This document shows positions 15,720 through 30,387 of a stretch of 64,000 nucleotides of DNA, piece after piece. Origin of the DNA: Thioalkalivibrio sp. ALE14 (GTDB taxonomy: Bacteria > Pseudomonadota > Gammaproteobacteria > Ectothiorhodospirales > Ectothiorhodospiraceae); contig NZ_AQXY01000026.1 in assembly GCF_000376845.1 (NCBI RefSeq), positions 124,001 to 188,000 on the forward strand, written 5' to 3'. Under the pieces are notes generated by a model that was given only the letters and a program-made list of their open reading frames with translations, searched no databases and had not been told where the DNA came from. Numbering within the stretch: position 1 is the first letter of the stretch; every line of letters begins with the position of its first letter. Made by a program: the position numbers and the translations under genes.

Positions 15720-16265
15720 ATGAGCCGAGACAAGCCGGATGTCCAGGGGCGGCGTACGGTCGCCAGCAGCCGCCTGTTCGAGGTGGAGGAACTGGACCTC
15801 GAGTTCAGCAATGGCGCGCGCACTTGTTTCGAGCGCCTGGTCAGTCGTGGCCACGGGGCAGTGATCATCGCCCCTGTGCAGCGTGATCGCACCGTCCTGC
15901 TGATCCGTGAATACGCGGCCGGCACCCACCGCTACGAGCTGGGCCTGCCCAAGGGGCGCATGGAGGCGGGCGAGGACATCCTGGCCGCCGCCAACCGGGA
16001 GATCATGGAGGAGGTGGGGCACGCCGGACACCGCCTGACCCACCTGGGCGCGTTGACCGTGGCGCCCGGCTACATGGCCCACCAGACGCATCTGGTGCTG
16101 GCCGAGGATCTCTATCCCGAGACCGCAGAGGGCGACGAGCCGGAGGCGATCGAGGTGGTGCCCTGGTCGCTGGACCGCCTGACGGAGCTGGTTGCACGCG
16201 AGGACCTGACCGAGGCGCGTTCCATTGCCGCCCTGTACATGGTGCGCGACTACCTCGACGGATAG
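15720..16265 (+). CDS. nudE: ADP-compounds hydrolase NudE-like Nudix enzyme
   Basis: A 181-residue Nudix hydrolase. The complete Nudix box GX5EX7REUXEEXGU is at about 79-101 (GRMEAGEDILAAANREIMEEVG). LPKG just before it, REYAAGTHRYELGLPKG and the PGYMAHQTHLVLAEDL segment match NudE, which cleaves ADP-ribose, NADH and related ADP compounds to AMP plus a phosphate ester. GGAGGGG precedes the start. It lies upstream of cysQ, another 3'-phospho- or nucleotide-housekeeping enzyme, a frequent pairing in gammaproteobacteria. Confidence 0.88.
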   Translation: MSRDKPDVQGRRTVASSRLFEVEELDLEFSNGARTCFERLVSRGHGAVIIAPVQRDRTVLLIREYAAGTHRYELGLPKGRMEAGEDILAAANREIMEEVGHAGHRLTHLGALTVAPGYMAHQTHLVLAEDLYPETAEGDEPEAIEVVPWSLDRLTELVAREDLTEARSIAALYMVRDYLDG

Positions 16266-16350
16266 AGGCCTCCTGGCGCGCGCCGGTGTTCCCCCGGGGC
16301 CGCAACCCTGCCAAGCTAGGGGGAATGTTCCGGGAAAACGGGAGTTCCCC

Positions 16351-17184
16351 ATGCATGCTCCGCCGAAGGATGCGGCCCTGACTGCCCTGATGCACGAGGT
16401 TTCGAGCCTGGCCGACGCGGCCGGCCACGCCATTCTCGAGCTCTACGAGACCCGTTTCGCGGTCACCGAGAAGGCCGACCACTCGCCGCTGACCGAGGCG
16501 GATCTGGCCGCCCACCGTATCCTGGTCGGCGGGCTGTCGGATATCGACCCGGACTGGCCGGTGTTGTCCGAGGAGGGGCAGGACGTGCCCTTCGCGCGGC
16601 GTCGGCAGTGGCCGACCTACTGGTTGATCGACCCCCTCGACGGGACCCGCGAGTTCGTGAAGCGCAACGGCGAGTTCACCGTGAACGTGGCGCTGATCCA
16701 CAACCACGATCCGGTCCTGGGGGTGGTCTGGTGCCCGGTGCTCAAGCGCCTGTACGCGGGCCACCGCGATGGCCAGGCGATCCGGCGCGACGAAGGCCAG
16801 GCCCCGCGCGATATCGCGGTGGCGCACGATCGCATCGGCACCGATCACCCGATGGTGGCGGGCAGCCGTTCACACGGGGCGGAACGCCTGAAGGGCGCGC
16901 TGGACCGGCTGGGTCCGCACGAACTGGTCAGCATGGGCAGCTCCCTGAAGCTGTGCCTGGTCGCCGAGGGCGCGGCCGACATCTATCCGCGACTGGGGCC
17001 CACCAGCGAATGGGATACCGCGGCGGCCCACGCCGTGGTGCGCGCCGCGGGCGGCCGCGTGACGGACCTGTATGGCGAGGAGCTGCGCTACAACACGCGC
17101 GAGAGCCTGCTGAACCCCGAGTTCCTGGTGTGCGCGGGCAACCCCGGTGGCTGGCTGCGCCGTCTGGGGTTGCCGGACGACTGA
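16351..17184 (+). CDS. cysQ: 3'(2'),5'-bisphosphate nucleotidase CysQ
   Basis: A 277-residue enzyme of the inositol monophosphatase superfamily that removes the 3'-phosphate of PAP, a by-product of sulfate assimilation. Metal-binding motifs are visible: PLTEADLAAHRIL (about 50-62), the WLIDPLDGTREFVKRNGEFTVN core (about 92-113) and WDTAAAHAVVRAAGG (about 221-235). The KRNGEFTVN sequence is typical of CysQ rather than SuhB. The ATG at 16351 begins a normal-length protein. It follows nudE by 85 bp. Confidence 0.93.
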   Translation: MHAPPKDAALTALMHEVSSLADAAGHAILELYETRFAVTEKADHSPLTEADLAAHRILVGGLSDIDPDWPVLSEEGQDVPFARRRQWPTYWLIDPLDGTREFVKRNGEFTVNVALIHNHDPVLGVVWCPVLKRLYAGHRDGQAIRRDEGQAPRDIAVAHDRIGTDHPMVAGSRSHGAERLKGALDRLGPHELVSMGSSLKLCLVAEGAADIYPRLGPTSEWDTAAAHAVVRAAGGRVTDLYGEELRYNTRESLLNPEFLVCAGNPGGWLRRLGLPDD

Positions 17185-17199
17185 CCGCCGGCCCGCCCG

Positions 17200-19686
<2,487 letters not shown>

Positions 19687-19697
19687 CCAGGAGGTTC

Positions 19698-19736
19698 TCC
19701 AAAAAAGAAGTGAGGGGCCGCCGCTTCGGGTTACCC
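19698..19736 (-). terminator. Possible purD terminator
   Basis: On the minus strand, GAGGGG at the purD stop can pair with CCCCTC downstream, followed by ACTTCTTTTTT. The stem is short and the loop long, so the call is tentative. It would separate purHD from glgP. Confidence 0.4.
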
Positions 19737-21020
19737 CTCGCGAGCGACGGCGCGATAGCCGATATCGGTACGGCAGTATATATCGTTGAAGTGAATCCGT
19801 TGCACCGCGGCGTAGGCCTTTTTCTGCGCGCTCTTCACGTCCTCGCCGAGACCGACGACGCAGAGCACACGGCCGCCGGCGGTCACGATGTGTCCATCGG
19901 CATCGGTGGCGGTCCCCGCATGGAACACGCGGGCGTCGGAATCGGCCTCGACGGCCTCCAGTCCGCTGATGACGTCGCCCTTGCGGTAGTCGCCGGGGTA
20001 GCCCCCGGCGGCCAGGACCACGCCCAGCGCCACGCGCGAATCCCAGCGTGCCTCTACCGTGTCCAGGCGGCCGTCCAGCGCGGCCTCCACCAGGTCGGCA
20101 AGGTCGGAGTCCAGGCGGCTCAGGATCGGCTGGGTCTCCGGGTCGCCGAAGCGACAGTTGAATTCCAGCACCTTCGGGTTGCCCGCGGCGTCGATCATCA
20201 CACCGGCGTAGAGAAACCCGGTGTAGCGTTCGCCGTCGGCGGTCATGCCCCGCACCGTCGGCTCGATGACCTCGCGCAGGATGCGCTCGTGCATGGCCTC
20301 TGTCACGACCGGCGCGGGCGAATAAGCGCCCATACCGCCGGTGTTGGGGCCAAGGTCGCCATTGTCACGTGCCTTGTGGTCCTGCGAGGACGCCAGCGGC
20401 AGGATGTGCTCGCCGTCCACCATGCAGATGAAGCTGGCCTCTTCCCCGGTCAGGAACTCCTCGATCACGACCCGGTTCCCGGCATCGCCGAAGGCGTTGC
20501 CGGCCAGCATGTCGTCCACCGCGGCGCGTGCCTCGTCTTCGGTCTGCGCCAGGATCACGCCCTTGCCGGCGGCGAGACCGTCGGCCTTGACCACGATGGG
20601 CGCGCCGTGTGTGGTGATGAACTCCAGCGCCGCCTGTTCGTCCTCGAAGCTGCCGTAGGCGGCCGTCGGAATCTGGTGGCGGTGCATGAAGTCCTTGGCA
20701 AAGGACTTCGAGCCCTCCAGCTGGGCGGCCCGGGCGGTGGGGCCGAAGCAGCGCCGGCCGGCGGCGCGGAAGGCATCCACCACGCCGGCGACCAAGGGTG
20801 CCTCGGGGCCGACCACGGTAAACGCGATGGCCTCGCGTTCGGCCAGGGCCAGCAGCGCGTCGATGTCGGTCACGCCGACGTCGACGTTCTCGCACTTGGC
20901 CTCGCGCGCGGTGCCCGCGTTGCCCGGCGCCACCAGCACGCGTTCGATACGCGGTGACTGCGCCAGTTTCCAGGCCAGGGCGTGCTCGCGCCCGCCGTTG
21001 CCGATTACCAGTACGTTCAT
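19731..21020 (-). CDS. purD: Phosphoribosylamine-glycine ligase
   Basis: A 429-residue ATP-grasp enzyme making glycinamide ribonucleotide, the second step of purine synthesis. N-terminal MNVLVIGNGGREHALAWKL is diagnostic. ATP-grasp parts are seen in IVVKADGLAAGKGVILA (about 136-152) and in GVMIDAAGNPKVLEFNCRFGDPETQ (about 272-296), with the SSQDHKARDNGDLGPNTGGMGAYSPAP block before it. It lies 7 bp downstream of purH on the same strand, the usual purHD order. Confidence 0.97.
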   Translation of the reverse strand: MNVLVIGNGGREHALAWKLAQSPRIERVLVAPGNAGTAREAKCENVDVGVTDIDALLALAEREAIAFTVVGPEAPLVAGVVDAFRAAGRRCFGPTARAAQLEGSKSFAKDFMHRHQIPTAAYGSFEDEQAALEFITTHGAPIVVKADGLAAGKGVILAQTEDEARAAVDDMLAGNAFGDAGNRVVIEEFLTGEEASFICMVDGEHILPLASSQDHKARDNGDLGPNTGGMGAYSPAPVVTEAMHERILREVIEPTVRGMTADGERYTGFLYAGVMIDAAGNPKVLEFNCRFGDPETQPILSRLDSDLADLVEAALDGRLDTVEARWDSRVALGVVLAAGGYPGDYRKGDVISGLEAVEADSDARVFHAGTATDADGHIVTAGGRVLCVVGLGEDVKSAQKKAYAAVQRIHFNDIYCRTDIGYRAVAREG

Positions 21021-21027
21021 CAGGACC

Positions 21028-22593
21028 TCAGTGGCGGAAGTGGCGCATGCCGGTGAACAGCATGGCGATGTCGTGCTCGTTGGCGGCGTCGATGACCTCC
21101 TGATCGCGCATCGAACCGCCGGGCTGGATCACCGCGGTGATGCCGGCCTCGGCGGCGGCGTCGATACCGTCGCGGAACGGGAAGAAGGCGTCCGAGGCCA
21201 TGACCGATCCGGCCACCTGCAGGCCCTCGTCGGCGGCCTTGATGCCGGCGATGCGCGCGGAATATACCCGGCTCATCTGGCCGGCGCCGACGCCGATGGT
21301 TTGTTCGTCGCGGGCATAGACGATGGCGTTGGATTTCACGTACTTGCCCACCTGCCAGGCAAAGCACAGGTCCTTCATCTCCTGCTCCGAGGGCGCGCGG
21401 GCGGTCACGGTCTTCAGATCCACATCCGTCAGACTGCCACGGTCGGCATCCTGTACCAGGAGCCCGCCGCCGATGCGCTTGTAGTCGAGGCTCGGGCCGA
21501 CGCCTGCCGGGGGGATCTCGAGTACCCGGACGTTCTTCTTGGTCGCCAGCGCACGCAGGGCGCCCGGCGTGATCTCGGGGGCAATCACCACCTCGACGAA
21601 CTGGCGGCTGACGATCGCATGCGCGGTGTCGCCGTCCAGCGGGCGGTTGAAGGCAATGATGCCGCCGAAGGCCGAGGTCGGGTCGGTCTGGAAGGCGCGC
21701 TCGTAGGCCATCAGCTGGGTCGGCGCGACCGCCACGCCGCACGGGTTGGCGTGCTTGACGATCACGCAGGCCCCGGCCTCGAACTGGCGTACGCACTCCC
21801 AGGCGGCGTCGGCGTCCGCCAGGTTGTTGTAGGACAGCGATTTGCCCTGATGCTGGTGGTAGCTGGCCAGGGTCCCGGGGGTAGGCTGTGGGTCACGATA
21901 GAACGCGGCGCGCTGGTGCGGGTTCTCGCCGTAGCGCAGGGTCTCCACCCGTTCGAAGGTCGCGTTCAGCTGTCCGGGGAAGGGCGCCGTTTCGCCGTCC
22001 TCGTCCAGGGCCGACAGATAGTTGCTGATCGCAGCGTCGTAGCGCGCCACGTGATCGAAGGCCGCGACCGCCAGGCGGAAGCGCAGTGACTGCGGCACCT
22101 CGCCATGGTCCCCAATGGCCGCGGCGATCTCGCTGTACTGGTCGGGGCTGGTGGCCACGGCCACGTCGCGGTAGTTCTTGGCCGCCGCGCGCAGCATGGC
22201 GGGGCCGCCAATGTCGATATTCTCGATGGCGTCCTCGAGGCTGCAGCCGGGGCGGGCCACTGCCGCCTCGAACGGGTAGAGATTGACGACCAGCAGGTCG
22301 ATGGGCGGGATGTCCTGCTCGGCCATCACCGCGGAGTCGATATCACGCCGGCCGAGCAGTCCGCCGTGGATGCGCGGGTGGAGGGTCTTGACCCGGCCAT
22401 CCATGATCTCGGGGAAGCCCGTGTGCGCGGAAACCTCGGTGACCGGAAGGTTGTTCTCGGCCAGCAGGCGGGCGGTCCCGCCGGTGGACAGAAGCTCGAC
22501 GCCGCGCTCGTGCAGGGCGCGCGCGAGCTCCACGACGCCGGTCTTCTCGGAGACCGACAAAAGGGCACGCTGGATGGGGCGGCTGGGGGTCAT
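21028..22593 (-). CDS. purH: Bifunctional AICAR transformylase/IMP cyclohydrolase
   Basis: A 521-residue enzyme for the last two steps of IMP synthesis. The N-terminal cyclohydrolase domain begins [18 protein letters not shown] and holds STGGTARLL and [15 protein letters not shown] (about 68-82). The C-terminal formyltransferase domain contains [14 protein letters not shown] (about 209-222), [11 protein letters not shown] (about 256-266, with the catalytic Lys-His) and the final [29 protein letters not shown]. The start at 22593 matches family length; the longer upstream frame is not conserved-looking. It forms an operon with purD. Confidence 0.97.
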   Translation of the reverse strand: MTPSRPIQRALLSVSEKTGVVELARALHERGVELLSTGGTARLLAENNLPVTEVSAHTGFPEIMDGRVKTLHPRIHGGLLGRRDIDSAVMAEQDIPPIDLLVVNLYPFEAAVARPGCSLEDAIENIDIGGPAMLRAAAKNYRDVAVATSPDQYSEIAAAIGDHGEVPQSLRFRLAVAAFDHVARYDAAISNYLSALDEDGETAPFPGQLNATFERVETLRYGENPHQRAAFYRDPQPTPGTLASYHQHQGKSLSYNNLADADAAWECVRQFEAGACVIVKHANPCGVAVAPTQLMAYERAFQTDPTSAFGGIIAFNRPLDGDTAHAIVSRQFVEVVIAPEITPGALRALATKKNVRVLEIPPAGVGPSLDYKRIGGGLLVQDADRGSLTDVDLKTVTARAPSEQEMKDLCFAWQVGKYVKSNAIVYARDEQTIGVGAGQMSRVYSARIAGIKAADEGLQVAGSVMASDAFFPFRDGIDAAAEAGITAVIQPGGSMRDQEVIDAANEHDIAMLFTGMRHFRH

Positions 22594-23086
22594 GCGGGGC
22601 CTCGGAATCGCGTCAAAACCGCCATTATATCGAACGCGCGGCGCGGATGGACCGGCCTCGATGGGCGCCCGACCAGAGCCGGCGGGGCGGGGCTCAACTT
22701 GTAATTTTTGCGCAAAACCTTCAGGGTATAAAAACGATTTCGGACACAACGCCCGCGTTCAGACGCAGCGCGAGGCGCCGTAAACGATCCCCGAGCCAGG
22801 CGGGATGGGTCCGCCAGACCACGGCTCGGCATCCGGGTAATGAAGAGCCCTCCGGATGTGCAGGATGAACCGGCCAGGCCGGTGCCGGGTGCTGCGAACA
22901 ACGCACCTGGCGCATTGATACCCGAACACCAGGTGACCATCGCCTGGCGCGATCGGGCTGCTGGCGAGACCGCCGAGGAATGCGGGGGTCGCGGTTCACT
23001 GCGTTTGCGGGGTGTTGTGCCGACGGATCGGCCCCGAGCCCGTCCGTTCACGCTTACAACAGCAGCAAAAGCCAAGAGGAACCAGC
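22594..23086. other. Intergenic region between purH and the betaine operon
   Basis: A 493-bp gap between divergent purH and the betaine methyltransferase genes. No convincing gene is present: the open frames here have no ribosome site or recognisable protein. It contains an unusually AT-rich patch (22696-22740) with a perfect 12-bp palindrome and a TATAAA sequence, suitable for promoters in both directions. The long leader before the methyltransferase start could hold regulatory structure, but none was recognised. Confidence 0.6.
22706..22717. promoter_or_regulatory. Perfect palindrome TTTTGCGCAAAA, candidate operator
   Basis: A perfect 12-bp inverted repeat lies in the AT-rich patch between purH and the betaine genes, 11 bp before a TATAAA sequence. 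It could be the operator of a dimeric regulator of either direction. The outer TTTT/AAAA arms differ from the classic PurR site, so the regulator is not named. Confidence 0.4.
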
Positions 23087-23905
23087 ATGGCAGCGAACAT
23101 CAAGAATGATCAGGACTTCGGTGACAAGCCGACCGAACGCCGCGATACCGAGAACTACCTCAACGAGTACACCACCGGCTTCGTCGACAAGTGGGATGAC
23201 CTGATCGACTGGGACAACCGCGCCAAGAGCGAAGGCACCTTCTTCATCGAGGAACTGAAGAAGCGTGGCGCCAAGCGCGTGCTGGATGTGGCCGCCGGTA
23301 CCGGTTTCCATTCGGTGCAGCTGCTCGAGGCCGGCTTTGACGTGGTGACCGCCGACGGCGCCCCGGAAATGCTTGTCAAGGCCTTCGAGAATGGCCGCAA
23401 GCGTGGTCACATCCTGCGCACCGTGCAGGCCGACTGGCGCATGCTGAACCGTGACATCTATGGCCGCTACGACGCCGTGGTCTGCCTCGGCAACTCGTTT
23501 ACCCACCTGTTCAACGAACACGATCGCCGCAAGGCCCTGGCCGAATTCTACTCCGCCCTGAACCACGATGGCGTGCTGATCCTCGACCAGCGCAACTACG
23601 ACACCATCATGGACCACGGCTATTCGTCCAAGCACACCTACTACTACTGCGGCGATGACGTCCAGGTGCAGCCGGCCCATGTCGACGAAGGCCTGGCGCG
23701 CTTCCAGTACAAGTTCCCGGATGGCTCCGAGTACTTCCTGAACATGTTCCCGCTGCGCAAGGCCTATGTGCGCCGCCTGATGCGCGAGGTCGGTTTCCAG
23801 AAGATCGAGACCTACGGGGACTTCCAGGAGACCTACCGCGAGACCGATCCCGACTTCTTCATCCACGTGGCCGATAAGCGTTATATCGAGGGCGAGGAAC
23901 GATGA
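23087..23905 (+). CDS. gsmT: Glycine/sarcosine N-methyltransferase
   Basis: A 272-residue SAM-dependent methyltransferase that converts glycine to sarcosine and dimethylglycine, the first steps of de novo glycine-betaine synthesis in halophiles. SAM motif I is VLDVAAGTGFHSV (about 65-77), with the acidic end of strand 2 in VVTADGAPEMLVKA (about 86-99), and a VCLGNSFTHLF segment (about 133-143). The protein is rich in Asp and Glu, as expected in a salt-adapted cytoplasm. The ATG at 23087 follows AAGAGGA. It overlaps the next gene by 4 bp, forming a two-gene operon. Confidence 0.92.
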   Translation: MAANIKNDQDFGDKPTERRDTENYLNEYTTGFVDKWDDLIDWDNRAKSEGTFFIEELKKRGAKRVLDVAAGTGFHSVQLLEAGFDVVTADGAPEMLVKAFENGRKRGHILRTVQADWRMLNRDIYGRYDAVVCLGNSFTHLFNEHDRRKALAEFYSALNHDGVLILDQRNYDTIMDHGYSSKHTYYYCGDDVQVQPAHVDEGLARFQYKFPDGSEYFLNMFPLRKAYVRRLMREVGFQKIETYGDFQETYRETDPDFFIHVADKRYIEGEER

Positions 23906-24750
23906 GCGAGAACTACTCCGACGTCGTCGAGACTGCTCGCGACTACTACAACAGCGAGGACGCCGACACCTTCTACAAGATGGTGTGGGGCGGTGAAGAC
24001 CTCCATATCGGGCTGTACGAGTACAAGGACGAGCCGATCGGGGACGCCAGCCGGCGCACGGTCGCCCACATGTCCGACCTGCTCGGCGAGCCGCAGCCGG
24101 AATGGCGCGTGCTCGACATGGGCGCCGGTTACGGCGGTGTCGCGCGCTACCTGGTGGAGAACTACGGTTGCGATGTCACCGCGCTGAACCTGTCCGAGAA
24201 GGAAAACGAGCGCGATCGCGAGATCAACAAGGCGCGCCACCTCGACGACAAGATCACCGTGGTCGATGGCTCCTTCGAGAAGGTCGACGAGCCGGACGAA
24301 TCCTATGACGTCGTGTGGTCCGAGGACTCCTTCCTGCACAGCCAGAACGAAGACAAGAAGAAGGTGATCCAGGAGGCCGCGCGCGTCCTGAAGCCGGGTG
24401 GCTGGCTGATCTTCACCGATCCGATGCAGACCGACGACTGCCCGGACGGCGTACTGGACCCGATCCTGGCCCGCATCCACCTGGATTCGCTGGCCAGCCC
24501 TTCGCTGTACCGCGAGGCGGCCAAGGCGGCCGGCCTGGAAGAGGTCAGCTTCGAGGAGCACTCGGGTCAGATCTCGACCCATTACGGTCGCGTGAAGCAG
24601 GAGCTCGAGTCCCGCGAGGACGAGCTGAAGAACTACATCTCGCAGGACTACATCGACCGCATGAAGCAGGGCCTGCAGCATTGGGTCGATGGCGGCAACT
24701 CGGGTTACCTGACCTGGGGCATCTTCCGCTTCCGCAAGCCGGCCCGCTAG
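23902..24750 (+). CDS. sdmT: Sarcosine/dimethylglycine N-methyltransferase
   Basis: A 282-residue SAM-dependent methyltransferase that completes betaine synthesis (sarcosine to dimethylglycine to glycine betaine). Motif I is VLDMGAGYGGVARYL (about 70-84), then VTALNLSEKENERDREIN (about 92-109), the DVVWSEDSFLHS block (about 135-146) and LKPGGWLIFTDPM (about 163-175). N-terminal ARDYYNSEDADTFYKMVWGGEDLHIGLY is typical of SDMT. Its ATG overlaps the GSMT stop (ATGA). The product, glycine betaine, would be the main organic osmolyte. Confidence 0.92.
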   Translation: MSENYSDVVETARDYYNSEDADTFYKMVWGGEDLHIGLYEYKDEPIGDASRRTVAHMSDLLGEPQPEWRVLDMGAGYGGVARYLVENYGCDVTALNLSEKENERDREINKARHLDDKITVVDGSFEKVDEPDESYDVVWSEDSFLHSQNEDKKKVIQEAARVLKPGGWLIFTDPMQTDDCPDGVLDPILARIHLDSLASPSLYREAAKAAGLEEVSFEEHSGQISTHYGRVKQELESREDELKNYISQDYIDRMKQGLQHWVDGGNSGYLTWGIFRFRKPAR

Positions 24751-24774
24751 GCCGCGCGCGGAGGAAGACCGAGC

Positions 24775-24800
24775 GGCTGCCCGCCGTCAGGCGGGCAGCC
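24775..24800. terminator. Strong hairpin between convergent sdmT and bpt
   Basis: An 11-bp perfect stem (GGCTGCCCGCC) with a 4-base GTCA loop lies 25 bp after the SDMT stop and covers the end of the convergent bpt gene. No T-run follows, so it may act as a bidirectional block or mRNA 3' end rather than a classic terminator. Confidence 0.45.
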
Positions 24801-25521
24801 GCCTCCAGACCCCGTCCACGCGGCCTTCGAGCGGCTGGAAGCGGGTCTTGTATTCCATCTTCGGCGCCTGGTCGATCCAGTAGCCGAGGTAGACATGGGG
24901 TAGACCGAGGCGGTGCGCATGCGCCACCTGGGTCAGGATCGCGAGGGTGCCCAGGCCGCGGCGCGGCTGATCCGGATCGAAGAAGCTGTACATTGCTGAC
25001 AGCCCCTGCGGGGTGCGGTCGGTGACGGCCACCGCGACCAGCGTACCGGCCTGGCGGAATTCGATCAGATCCACCGGGCCGTTGTGGTGGGCGAGCATCC
25101 CCGCGTATTCCTCGTGCCCCATCTGCTCCATGCCGCCGCCCGCGTGGCGGCTGGCCTGGTAGCGCGAAAACAGTGGCATGTGCTCGTCGAGATCGGCGGC
25201 GGGCCCTGCCCCGGGCTGCTCCGGCGGGCGCCGGATCGCAACCTCGAGATCGTGGTTGCGGTTCAGGCAGCGACGCTGGCTCCGGTTCGGGCGGAAATTC
25301 GCCACCGGGATGCGCACCGGTACGCAGGCGGCGCACTCGGGGCAGTGATGCCGATAAACAAACTGACCGCTGCGGCGAAAGCCCTCGGCCAGTAGCTGGC
25401 CGAAACGCGCGCCGCCCAGGCTGACCGCGGGGTCGACCAGCAGACTCTGCATCTCGCGGTCGTCCAGATAGGGGCAGGCCTGCGGGGCAGTGATGAACCA
25501 GCGGATCGGATGTTCCTGCAT
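24787..25521 (-). CDS. bpt: Aspartate/glutamate leucyltransferase
   Basis: A 244-residue leucyl-transferase (Ate/Bpt family) that adds leucine from Leu-tRNA to proteins with N-terminal Asp or Glu, marking them for ClpS/ClpAP degradation. Visible family blocks are [16 protein letters not shown] near the start, the [26 protein letters not shown] region (about 62-87) and [29 protein letters not shown] (about 172-200). C-terminal [22 protein letters not shown] is diagnostic. The length is normal. It is divergent from metH across about 155 bp. Confidence 0.92.
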   Translation of the reverse strand: MQEHPIRWFITAPQACPYLDDREMQSLLVDPAVSLGGARFGQLLAEGFRRSGQFVYRHHCPECAACVPVRIPVANFRPNRSQRRCLNRNHDLEVAIRRPPEQPGAGPAADLDEHMPLFSRYQASRHAGGGMEQMGHEEYAGMLAHHNGPVDLIEFRQAGTLVAVAVTDRTPQGLSAMYSFFDPDQPRRGLGTLAILTQVAHAHRLGLPHVYLGYWIDQAPKMEYKTRFQPLEGRVDGVWRRLPA

Positions 25522-25676
25522 GGCGCTATCGTGACATCTCCGCTCACGGGCGCAAACAGGCCGCATCCGGGGCCGCCACGAGACACGAAAGAGCCTGCCA
25601 CCAGGGTGGGCTCCACGCGCGGGATGGAACCCCGGCGTGTACACTTATCCCATTCGAAACCAATGGTGTACGGCAC

Positions 25677-29468
<3,792 letters not shown>

Positions 29469-29522
29469 CACCCCGGTCCCGTCTCCGGGCCGACCCGTGC
29501 GAGCGGGCGGGTCCGGCAAACT

Positions 29523-29564
29523 GCGAGCCCCGCATCAGGGAGTCCCTGGTGCGGGGCTCGCTTT
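29523..29564 (+). terminator. Rho-independent terminator after metH
   Basis: A 12-bp perfect stem, GCGAGCCCCGCA facing TGCGGGGCTCGC, encloses a smaller CAGGGA/TCCCTG stem and is followed by TTTGT. It lies 55 bp after the metH stop. Confidence 0.85.
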
Positions 29565-29617
29565 GTCTGGGTGGCCGCGCCAAACTGTTCGGGCCCGCCC
29601 GCAACCGGAGTTCGTGC

Positions 29618-30010
29618 ATGTCCGCCCGTGAACCCGCGATCGACGCCCGACCGGCGATGTTCCGCAATCACCCGTTCGGTTTCATCCTCAGCCTGGTCCT
29701 GATCCCGGCTTTCGGGCTCGGCCTGCTGATCCTGCTGTGGTGGTATCTGCAGACCCGCTCGGTGCGCCTGCGCATCGATGCCGACCAGGTGCATCTCGAG
29801 CGCGGTCTGTTGTCGAAGTCGCATGTGGATCTGGATATCGGCCAGATCCGCACGGTGAAGGTGGACCAGAGCTTTCTCGACCGCATCTTCCGGGTGGGCC
29901 GCATCGCGGTGTACACCACTGGCGACAACCCGGAGTTCCGGGTCACCGGCATCCCCGACCCCAACCGCGTGCGCGAGTACGTGCGCGGTCGCCGCGAGGC
30001 CCTGGCATGA
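29618..30010 (+). CDS. Membrane protein with bacterial PH (bPH2) domain
   Basis: A 130-residue protein: a membrane segment at about 22-44 (FILSLVLIPAFGLGLLILLWW), then a bacterial pleckstrin-homology domain with RSVRLRIDADQVHLERGLLSKSHVDLDIGQIRTVKVDQSFLDRIF, the hallmark of YdbS-like bPH2 proteins. The domain faces the cytoplasm by the positive-inside rule. The function is unknown. The ATG at 29618 gives a normal N terminus. It overlaps the next gene by 4 bp, so the two small membrane proteins form an operon. Confidence 0.8.
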   Translation: MSAREPAIDARPAMFRNHPFGFILSLVLIPAFGLGLLILLWWYLQTRSVRLRIDADQVHLERGLLSKSHVDLDIGQIRTVKVDQSFLDRIFRVGRIAVYTTGDNPEFRVTGIPDPNRVREYVRGRREALA

Positions 30011-30330
30011 GCCGGAGCGATCGCTCCGACAGCCGTCTGGCGCTGCGCTTCCTGCTGGGCACCTCGGCGCTGGTCGCGCTGCTGGTGGCCCTGCTGGTGC
30101 TGGCAGCGGCGGTCTCGCTGCCGGGGCTGTCGGACTGGGTGGCGATGACCTTCGACGACGGCATGGGCCTGAAGAACGCCGCGCTGGTCGCGGCCATCGT
30201 GTCGGTCCTTATCTCGATCGTGTTTGCCCTGGCCGCCGGCGAGGGCCTCATCGGGGAACTGCAGTTCATGATCCCCGGCTTTTTCCTGTTCTTCGTCTTC
30301 TTCTGGCTGATGCTGGCCTGGATCTTTTGA
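30007..30330 (+). CDS. Small hypothetical membrane protein
   Basis: A 107-residue protein with about three hydrophobic segments (about 13-40, 55-78 and 85-107) and a charged N terminus. No motif was recognised. It is translationally coupled (ATGA overlap) to the bPH-domain gene, so the two probably act together in the inner membrane. Confidence 0.72.
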   Translation: MSRSDRSDSRLALRFLLGTSALVALLVALLVLAAAVSLPGLSDWVAMTFDDGMGLKNAALVAAIVSVLISIVFALAAGEGLIGELQFMIPGFFLFFVFFWLMLAWIF

Positions 30331-30387
30331 TCCCGGCCGGTGCACCGTGCATCCTGCGTTTCCTTCTCAATCCCCGGAGCCCCGAGC

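Noticed and set aside
16310-16350. GGGGGAATGTTCC...GGAGTTCCCC symmetry before cysQ
   Set aside because: It is short and imperfect; it is likely chance in GC-rich spacer DNA and the ribosome site of cysQ.
22718-23086. A glycine or SAM riboswitch before the betaine genes
   Set aside because: The leader is long enough, but no conserved core of either class was recognised.
25522-25676. A cobalamin riboswitch before metH
   Set aside because: No B12-box-like sequence was seen in the 155-bp gap, and there is little room for the full structure.
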